Below, in pieces: positions 19,134 to 25,142 of a stretch of DNA of 25,142 nt. Both the position numbers and the translations under genes were made by a program. Source of the DNA: Pavlovales sp. CCMP2436. Taxonomy: Eukaryota; Haptophyta; Pavlovophyceae; Pavlovales. The first letter of the stretch is position 1. Every line of letters starts with the position of its first letter. Location of the stretch: contig MU631383.1 of assembly GCA_026770615.1 (NCBI GenBank), positions 179,382 to 204,523 on the forward strand, read 5' to 3'. The notes beneath the pieces are model-generated. The model searched no databases, had not been told where the DNA came from, and saw only the letters and a list, made by a program, of their open reading frames with translations.

Positions 19134-19924
19134 CGTGTAATACATTTGGATGGGATTAAATAATTCATCTACCAATTTCAGAGTAATTTTATTGATGTTC
19201 TGGTTTGATAACGGTAAGCGTACGAATGGCTCAATAAACGGTATAAAAACCCCGTAATCGCAATTGACGGGCAAACCGCATAATATTCGCTTCGAAGCGG
19301 TAGGTGTTGACTCGAGCGACATATCAATATCTAGCGAGTTTTCTCAACAAATATACAACATCTTAGGAAAATTCAAATCAAATGCCCCTTTAATTAGAAC
19401 TGAAGAGCCACTATTTGTAGCAGTTGGTGGTACGAGAAAACGCTTATTTTAGATTCCGAGACGTAATACGAGACCGGTGTTTTCGGTAACCATAGTGCTA
19501 TTTGTTGGTGAAAAAATCGATATCAGTCGATCAGTGCGAGATCCGTTGAATAGTGAAAGTGGTCGATCGACAGATAGAGGGGTTCTAGTTATACGTACAA
19601 CAGATGTTACTGCATTAAATGCAGTAATAATTTCGTCGATATTTGAGTAATATCTTTCGGACATTATGATAGTATTAATGTTGTTGTTTGATGACTCAAG
19701 GCAAAATTTAATACGTTGCCACCATTGCTAGTATTCTCAAATTGGCGGCTCATTTGAAAAGAATGGACTTGTATGTCAAGATTAGCGACAGAATTATTTT
19801 GTGGCGAAATTGAATGGTCGAAGATCCATTCGAAAATACCATTTTTTGAATCGAGTGTGTCTGCGCTTTGTGTATTGAGGAATATAGGATATGCTTATTT
19901 AAACATTCTACCATATGAAAACAT
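19131..19924 (-). pseudogene. Putative minor capsid/virion protein, broken
   Basis: Starting at MFSYGRMFK (ATG at 19,924) the minus strand codes for a beta-rich, Asn/Thr/Ser-rich protein of about 260 residues. Recognisable stretches are IFEWIFDHSISPQNNSVANL, then MSERYYSNIDEIITAFNAV (19,449-19,664), and a C-terminal DYGVFIPFIEPF...PLSNQNINKITLKLVDE (19,131-19,262). That ending, a loop followed by NxxINKITLKLVDE, resembles minor structural proteins of polinton-like viruses as I remember them; I could not compare it, so the call is tentative. One stop lies close to the start, and frames change near 19,660 and in 19,262-19,449, where a plus-strand frame (19,264-19,452) is also open. It starts 25 bases after the next gene ends, as in a compact operon-like layout. 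Confidence 0.4.
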
Positions 19925-19948
19925 TTTAATATTTGAAAAACTTATCAG

Positions 19949-20646
19949 TCAAACTTTGTCGAATAGAAGCAATTGAGACACGGAACCTTATTTATCGATG
20001 CTAATCTCATGACATCGTTTTTAGTATTTGATCCTGTTTTTGCTTTGTTTATAAAATCATTAATCAGTGGAATATTATTACTAATATAAAAATTTGCTGC
20101 TCGTCCAGTATATGTCCCTCGATTAATTATTTTATCTGACTTTTTGGTTTTGGTTCGGGAGTGACTGGTATATTGCTCGAAGCTCCTTCGTCTATATTTG
20201 CAGGTGCTACTACTGCTGCTACTACTGGTTTTCCTCTTCTAATAGATTCGATAGATTTATCATTAATCGATGTTGATAAAATTACTCGTTTATTTGTTTT
20301 GGGTCGAATTTTGTAAGAGATTGACCAATAATTTCTGCACTAAATGCATTCTCCTCTTGCATAGTTTCACCGACTTCATAAACAGAATATAAATCGGATT
20401 CTCTTCGTCTGGGATCGGTTTCATCCATTTGACAAACTGAGTCTCATGAAATTTTTCAGTTACATAAAATCCGTTTGGAAGATCTTGCAGTAACTCGCTA
20501 TGTTTTGTGAATGTTTTCCCCGAGTAAAATATTTTATCATATTTATCAATGAATCAATAATTCGTATTTCCATTATACGGTTTCCCATCCTTAGTTCAAA
20601 AAGAATACCTTTTTTTTTCAGTATAGTCAGCAAAGTTCTCTTTCAT
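19949..20646 (-). pseudogene. Unrecognised viral gene, broken
   Basis: From the ATG at 20,646 (MKENFADYTEKKRYSF) the minus strand reads through in-frame stops to KTFTKHSELLQDLPNGFYV and FHETQFVKWMKPIPDEE. After a frame change come YEVGETMQEENAFSAEIIGQ, an Ala/Val/Pro-rich linker with SIRRGKPVVAAVVAPAN, and finally NRGTYTGRAANFY...INDFINKAKTGSN before a TGA at 19,949. The original protein would have been about 230 residues with a flexible Pro-rich segment near its C-terminus. I do not recognise the family. Its position between the packaging ATPase and the putative minor virion protein suggests a morphogenesis role, which is only inference. Confidence 0.45.
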
Positions 20647-20649
20647 CTC

Positions 20650-21360
20650 TGTATTATATAAAATTTTTATTTCATAGTCAACTTCGAAAATTTCTTATGA
20701 ACGTTACAATCTGAATCGATAAACATAAATTGGTGTCGTTCTGAACCTGACGGAAATATATAATTATAATATTTCACGTTTAGAATATTTAAAGAAAACC
20801 AAATTTTTTGCAATATTTTTTCGAATATTCAATGGAATTGATCTAAAAGTTTGCGTTAAAAATATGATACTCATTTCCTGGTGACTTCTGTTAGCGATCC
20901 AACGTACAAATATTTTCTGCAATTCTACGTTTTTGAGTTCAGCCATAAAATCGTCAATTATGACTAATGAATTGTTTCGTCAATTTCCATCTGAATTTCG
21001 TTGAGAGTTTGTAATTCCATTTCATGATAGACACGAAGATGATTTTGAAAAGGCTTATTTTCCATTGACGAAAAACTTGCTAATGGTTGAAGCAAAAATA
21101 CTTGTGAAAAAACATTTCTATATATCGGTGGATTAGATTGACTATCATTGAATAAGCTAGGGATGTCTTGCCTATTCCCGGAGGTGCGATCAACGCCATT
21201 GAAAACGATTTTTGCGGAAGTGGGCTCAGTATTTGGCTGTGTAAAATATTGTCCACATTGAACTTTGGTATTTCCAGATGAATTTCATTTACTTCTTCGA
21301 CAATTGACATACTCTTCATAATTGGATGATATTCTAAAAGATGTTCAAAAAGTGTCGCTA
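20650..21360 (-). pseudogene. Genome-packaging ATPase (A32-like, FtsK/HerA superfamily), broken
   Basis: The Walker A loop is clear (APPGIGKT, 21,164-21,187) after a hydrophobic strand SMALI; its first glycine is replaced by alanine. The Walker B is SLVIIDDF, with the two aspartate codons at 20,950-20,955. It is followed by the sensor-like strand MSIIFLTQTFRSIPLNIRKN typical of A32-type ATPases, which pump viral DNA into preformed capsids. The order Walker A - Walker B - LTQT with about 75 residues between the first two fits the family. The frame breaks near 21,085, near 20,975 and near 20,764, after which the C-terminus (IFPSGSERHQFMFIDSD) continues in another frame. It is one of the best viral markers in the window. 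Confidence 0.75.
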
Positions 21361-21730
21361 TTTTATCTTTAGGAGTATACTATCGCCTAGGTTGTCTTAC
21401 GATTTCGGGAGGCTCTTCGATAAGTTCTTCGATAAGTTCTTCTTCTTTTATTGAAAATTTTGATAAGAGGATAGCTTCTAATTCTAATATTTTTTTTATG
21501 TAGAACATCTTGGTCCTTCTTCCACTTAGGTAAATTTCTTTCTTTCTTTTCATCCTTCAGTTTTTGGTTTCGAATATTTCTATTGATAGTTACTTTATCC
21601 CAAACGGCTTTTTAAGCTGGTGTTTTTTCTCTTTTCATTTTAATTGCTTTTCGATTGGTTCTTCTTCGATCGTTTCTTCTTCAGGGCTTTGTAAAATATC
21701 ACCTGAAGAAAGAATAATTTCCTCGGATAT
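21361..21730 (-). pseudogene. Charged low-complexity viral coding remnant
   Basis: The minus strand encodes fragments in shifting frames: SSGDILQSPEEETIEEEPIE, then NQKLKDEKKERNLPKWKKDQ, then FSIKEEELIEELIEEPPEIV, leading straight into the ATPase. No start codon is found at the right end because a stop precedes the first fragment. It could be an N-terminal extension of the ATPase or a separate charged protein. A (TA)n stretch at 21,729-21,743 separates it from the divergent plus-strand gene and may have been the shared promoter region. Confidence 0.35.
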
Positions 21731-21745
21731 TATATATATATATAA

Positions 21746-22078
21746 ATGTTAATACCTGAGAAAAATTTTATTGATGAAGATCTAAGCAAACTATTGAATG
21801 ATTATTTAATTATCAAAAAGTCCGATGAAGTAATTGTGAAAGATTTTCTAAAAAGAATCCTCGTATTGTTTATGATTACGGTAGTGCTACATATTTTGAA
21901 CGTTTATATCCAAAACTTCCAGAAGAAGCATGGCAAGTGATGGCTGATTTTTTTTTATCTCGGCAAAGAGAAGAAAAATGTGTTCGGATCGGTAGCAATG
22001 AAAAATAGTAAATTTGGGTCTGTAGCTAAAAAAAAACCATTTGGCTCTGTAGCTAAAAAAACATGTCCAACAAGTTGA
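21746..22078 (+). pseudogene. Unrecognised protein upstream of the capsid gene, with FGSVA repeats
   Basis: The frame opens with MLIPEKNFIDEDLSKLLNDY just after a TATATA run. After about 37 residues it shifts by one base in an A-run near 21,852, where the other frame continues with NPRIVYDYGSATYFERLYPK and WQVMADFFLSRQREE. A further shift leads to three copies of FGSVA followed by lysines (21,983-22,057) and a TGA at 22,078. The first part looks like a globular domain, the tail like a basic nucleic-acid-binding segment. Placement just before the capsid gene suggests a virion protein, but I do not know the family. Confidence 0.45.
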
Positions 22079-22200
22079 GTGGTATGTCATATATGGCTGA
22101 TATGGCTAGTGTTGTGAAACCAGAGATTGGTGCTGTATCTAAATTAGGTCGTTGTGTCAAAAAAGTCTTAGATTCCGGTTGGATAGAAAAATCTGATTAA
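22063..22200 (+). CDS. Small basic protein of 45 residues before the capsid gene
   Basis: The frame MSNKLSGMSYMADMASVVKP runs to ...LDSGWIEKSD and a TAA at 22,198-22,200, 18 bases before the capsid start. It overlaps the FGSVA-repeat frame by 16 bases. It may be an independent small protein, or the C-terminus of that upstream protein separated by a one-base shift; Met-rich Gly/Ala/Ser composition with Lys fits either. No hydrophobic segment long enough to span a membrane is visible. Confidence 0.4.
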   Translation: MSNKLSGMSYMADMASVVKPEIGAVSKLGRCVKKVLDSGWIEKSD

Positions 22201-22218
22201 TTTATTTTTTTCTCTTAT

Positions 22219-23709
22219 ATGGATATCAAAGAAAAAATGGAAGAAGTATTGTTCAATGAAATCGATTCTTCCAAGCCTATCGAAATGGGTGCCCCAGGTC
22301 AATATAAAAAGTTATCGCTTTATCCTCGTACTGGTAACGTCTCAGTATACGGGGCTCAAGTCATTGAGTTCGTCGTTCCCTCTTCCTCAAAAGGGCATTT
22401 TCAGCACGAGCAAAGTTATTTACAGTTTCGTATAAATAATACTTCCGCTGTACCTTTCGTCCTTGATTCGTCAGCTATGTCAATTCTGGGAAAAGTGGAA
22501 GTTTTCTTCGGTGGGACTAGGTTGTCGTTTGCGCCAGAATCTGGTATGTTTGCTGCGATACTATTAGATCATACCGTTTCGGCTGACGATCGAAGCACAG
22601 GTTAGGGGTCAGCTGGTGCAATTATCCCATCTTATTCTAGTGGGACCTTAACCGTCGCTAGTCTGCAGGCTGATGAGCTAAGTGGTGTTTTCGCTCGTCG
22701 GGGTCAAACTATCGCTGCGGGTTCATATTTAGACGTAGCAATTCCGATTCCGCAGCGATGGAATCGGAATTCTAAATTGCTATCGGAATCGGGTTCATAT
22801 TTAGAATTTCTTCCATTCCGTCGGGCTTAGCAATTCCGATTCCCGCTAGATTGCTAAGCCCGCAAGGAATGGAAGAAATTCTTGCGATGAGCCAGCTTCG
22901 TGATGATGCTTTAATCTCTATTACCACTTCTGCACTACCACGATGGGGCCGAATTGCTTCAGGAACGCGTACGGTTGCTAACGCCGAAGTGCAGATTTTT
23001 AGTTATATACCAGTGCTCTATGCTTCAAGTTGATGGTCGAGTAGATGAGCAAATTTATAAATCTTTGAAAAATCGAACGTTTACCATTCTATGTATTAGA
23101 CATTATTCTCAAAGTGTCACAGCTGGTACTGGAGCGATTATCAACATTCCCACTAGACTTAAAAGTGTCCGTCAAATCTTTTGTATTTTCAGTCGTTTAT
23201 CGACATCGACTAATGTACATACAGTTGTTCCATCGAATGCAACAACTTTCGCTTTATCGGCAGGTGAGGTAACACCGGTTAACTCATCGGGAATGAACGG
23301 AGCTTCTTCGAAATTCATTAATGGAGACGGTTATATGAATGCTGCGGGTCAAATGGTCGGAGGGGTTACCGGCTGGAGGCTTAGAGTAGGTGGGGAGAAT
23401 TTTGGAATTGTGACTGATGCACGAGCTGAGGCTCGGTTTGAATTAATGAAATGCTTCTACAAGCTCAATAGTTCAGATCCTGCAGCGTAACACAAAAGCA
23501 ATTTATGGAAGAATCCTATGTAATTGGTATTAGCCTCGAAACCTATGGTGGGTGCAGAAAAAGTCTTCTACGATGGACTCGAGATGAGTAATGCGGGCAG
23601 CGTACAGCTCGAAGTTGACAGCACTTTCCCGCTCTGCGTTGCGAATAATTTCCTTGTATATGACAAGATACTAACAATTTCTGACGGCCTTATTTCATAT
23701 AAAGAGTAA
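22219..23709 (+). pseudogene. Major capsid protein (double jelly-roll type), broken
   Basis: This is the main structural gene of the virus. The N-terminal half (128 residues, 22,219-22,605) has the expected pattern: an early SxxEFVVPSSSKGHF-like strand, HEQSYLQFRINN, then ILGKVEVFFGGTRL and a SGMFAAILLDHT loop. The second half includes the GMEEILAMS segment, a long stretch from VDGRVDEQIYKSL to ELMKCFYKLNSSDP, and a C-terminus FLVYDKILTISDGLISYKE, close to the DG...E ending of polinton-like virus capsids. Total length of about 490 codons fits the family. Damage: a TAG at 22,603, an inverted duplication at 22,736-22,881, a frame change near 23,010, and TAA codons at 23,488 and 23,521. The second half to the end keeps one frame apart from those stops. 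Confidence 0.75.
22736..22881. repeat. Nested inverted and direct duplications in the capsid gene
   Basis: Bases 22,804-22,833 recur as reverse complement at 22,851-22,881, with a short mismatch in the middle. ATTCCGATTCC (about 22,741) is mirrored by GGAATCGGAAT (about 22,760) and repeated directly near 22,833. GGGTTCATATTTAGA is present directly at about 22,719 and 22,791. Together they add roughly 100 bases that do not fit the capsid reading frame. Confidence 0.9.
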
Positions 23710-24012
23710 AAATAATATTATTAAGTTATTTAAAACTTATATGATCTTGACAGTTTTTTTGTTTTCGGTTTTATGTTTTGCTGTATTAAAAATACTTGTA
23801 TCATAGTATTACAACGTATATTCATATTTTGTTCATTTTCTATAGAATATATTAGCCTAATCATAATACTATGATTATTACATTATGATGACTATTCTTA
23901 TTATATTTTGATCACCTGCCCAGCTCATAATACTATGATTATTAGATATATCGTTTATAAAGTTTATAATCGATATCTTATTTCTATTTAATTTTTCTTT
24001 ATAAATTAACAA
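23710..24012. other. AT-rich intergenic region with repeated palindrome
   Basis: I see no gene. The near-palindrome TCATAATACTATGATTATTA occurs at about 23,862 and 23,926, and a related inverted form (TCATAGTATTA) near 23,802. They could be regulatory or fold after transcription; nothing shows which. Confidence 0.6.
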
Positions 24013-24108
24013 TTACAAAATTTTAACCGTTGCGTTATTTTTTTTTATCTTAATTTGATAATCAGGCGTATTTGGATTGATATTCTCTTCATCATATTCA
24101 AACACCAT
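24013..24108 (-). CDS. Possible 31-residue protein
   Basis: The minus strand gives MVFEYDEENINPNTPDYQIK followed by a Lys-rich end and a TAA at 24,013. Its acidic-then-basic composition looks like a real N-terminus rather than chance, but it is very short and may be a truncated remnant. No family is recognised. Confidence 0.3.
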   Translation of the reverse strand: MVFEYDEENINPNTPDYQIKIKKNNATVKIL

Positions 24109-24213
24109 GATTATATTAATACTAAAATTTTAATATCAATTGTTTTTACGCGTTTCCTTCCTTTCCTTCCCCTTTACTTGATGCTAAATTTATATTATAC
24201 TAATATATAAACT

Positions 24214-24545
24214 TTTTAAACTACATAAGAGAAATGAATATATAATATAATAGAGGTATGGAAAAAGGTGTAGGGGTGTAGGCCAAAACCAAACTATTTA
24301 CACAGAGAGAACTCCCAAATTATAAATAGTTTGGTTTTTGGCCTACACCCCTACACCTTTCTCCATACCTCTATTATATAATATATTCAATATAATTTTA
24401 AACTACATGCGAGAAATATATAGAATATATAATATAATAGAAGTATGAGAAAAGGTGTAGGGGTGTAGGCCAAAACCAAACTATTTACACAGAGAGAACT
24501 CCCAAATTATAAATAGTTTGGTTTTTGGCCTACACCCCTACACCG
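24214..24545. repeat. Twin long hairpins at the helicase 3' end
   Basis: In unit 1, 24,241-24,299 pairs with about 24,325-24,381, a stem of nearly 60 bp with a loop of about 25 bases. Unit 2 (24,397-24,545) is a direct copy, preceded by the same TTTTAAACTACAT leader, with its stem shortened to 24,453-24,486 / 24,512-24,545. The stem core is GGTGTAGGGGTGTAGGCC. The second unit stops six bases before the helicase stop codon. Confidence 0.95.
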
Positions 24546-24550
24546 ATCAA

Positions 24551-25105
24551 CTATATTTCCGATTCGTCATCATTTGATTTAACAAGTCCGCAAAAATTTA
24601 CACCTGTTTTGTTACAGTTGCAAGTAATACCACCAATTCCAAGCATATCGTCCTTAAATTTTGACTGAGTCATTTTATCTTTCGTATAATTCTTAAAAGC
24701 ATTGAATATTTCACTTGATGAAATTGTGTCTTTATCATTGCCAGTAATTTCATAACTATCCGTAATGAAACCAAGCACTATATTAGAGTCTGCAATATAT
24801 TTATTTCTATCATCTATGATTTGCTTAGGGACATTCTCAGTTTTAGCGATAGAACTTGTGCTAATAAAATGGTCGATCAACAAACGAATGTATGAATTAA
24901 GAATAGTATCAGTAGATATTTCGATAACAAATTCATTATTAAGTTTAGCTTGATATTTATTTTCTGGGTCAGGATCTTCGACAAATTTTACAGGGTGGTT
25001 AACAATACGAACACGTCTTCCAATACCTCCATCTACAGAACTAATCGCTGCTTTATTGTTACAAGCAGCTTCAAGGCGAAAGAATATAGGAAACTCGACA
25101 GCATC
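24551..25105 (-). pseudogene. C-terminal part of a D5-like/SF3 primase-helicase
   Basis: The minus strand reads from a TAA (25,106-25,108) to the TAG at 24,551. The order of elements is that of superfamily 3 helicases of large DNA viruses and polinton-like viruses: a beta-strand ending in the sensor asparagine (FFRLEAACNN), SSVDGGIGRRVRIV with the arginine-finger-like GRR, then HPVKFVEDPDP, a helical region with LLIDHF, and a D5-type C-terminal domain (SSEIFNAFKNYTKDKMTQSK). These enzymes unwind viral DNA at replication forks. The Walker A and B motifs would lie beyond the window end. Immediately upstream of the fragment is a 29-bp tandem repeat with an in-frame stop, so the gene is broken or misassembled here. 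Confidence 0.7.
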
Positions 25106-25142
25106 TTAAAGAATATAGGAAACTCGACAGCATCTTAAAGAA
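25082..25142. repeat. 29-bp tandem repeat at the window end
   Basis: A 29-base unit (GAATATAGGAAACTCGACAG + 9 more) occurs at 25,082-25,110 and 25,111-25,139, and a third copy begins at 25,140. It changes the helicase frame, since 29 is not a multiple of three. If this is a contig end, it may be an assembly artefact. Confidence 0.95.

Noticed and set aside
19264..19452. Plus-strand frame between the two parts of the minor virion gene
   Set aside because: It is open for 62 codons with plausible composition, but it has no start other than an alternative codon, overlaps a minus-strand frame with family-like sequence, and matches no family I know. I left it as a doubtful alternative.
22603..23523. 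Reassigned stop codons (alternative genetic code) to explain stops in the capsid gene
   Set aside because: Both TAG and TAA interrupt it, there are also true frame changes and inverted duplications, and the same frames end with normal stops. Decay explains it better.
1..25142. CRISPR array, tRNA or rRNA genes
   Set aside because: No regularly spaced identical repeats with unique spacers and no recognisable tRNA or rRNA sequence were seen on either strand.

Overview
The window looks like a piece of a eukaryotic, probably algal or other protist, chromosome. It joins a GC-rich host section (about 1-10,620) to an AT-rich section (about 10,620-25,142) that carries a decayed, integrated polinton-like DNA virus. 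The host call rests on a spliced gene, a two-repeat Myb protein, a non-LTR-type retroelement and many low-complexity GC repeats. No rRNA or other marker pins the species; a GC-rich microalga such as a haptophyte would fit, but that is a guess.

Host section: a Myb-like regulator (minus, 625-1632); a stretch of repeats and satellites (2303-3354); a cytidine/dCMP-deaminase-like gene with one convincing intron (3987-5026); a reverse-transcriptase retroelement broken by frameshifts (5215-8510), its 3' end abutting a second short dispersed element (8515-8695); a three-armed inverted repeat (8921-9062); and an unrecognised minus-strand gene (9498-10295).

Viral section, left to right: repeat-rich AT DNA (10,629-11,480); a small two-membrane-segment protein (+, 12,070-12,389); a very long fibre/adhesin gene or gene set on the minus strand (18,030 down to 12,402) with coiled repeats and three laminin-G/concanavalin-like modules; a class 3 lipase-like gene (+, 18,142-19,031); a putative minor virion protein (-, 19,131-19,924); an unrecognised gene (-, 19,949-20,646); the genome-packaging ATPase (-, about 20,700-21,360); small proteins ahead of the capsid gene (+, 21,746-22,200); a double-jelly-roll-type major capsid protein (+, 22,219-23,709); twin long hairpins (24,214-24,545); and the C-terminal part of a D5-like/SF3 helicase (-, 24,551-25,105). 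Capsid protein, packaging ATPase, fibre and SF3 helicase together form the core set of polinton-like viruses.

Nearly every viral gene is broken by stops and frameshifts, so this copy is a fossil. Two kinds of damage stand out. First, GC-rich retroposons sit inside viral genes with clear target-site duplications: one in the lipase, one in the fibre, and one just left of the small membrane-protein gene. Second, local inverted duplications with short or no spacer lie at the break points of the lipase, capsid and fibre genes. A 520-base assembly gap (13,213-13,732) lies inside one retroposon, and the window ends in a 29-bp tandem repeat inside the helicase.
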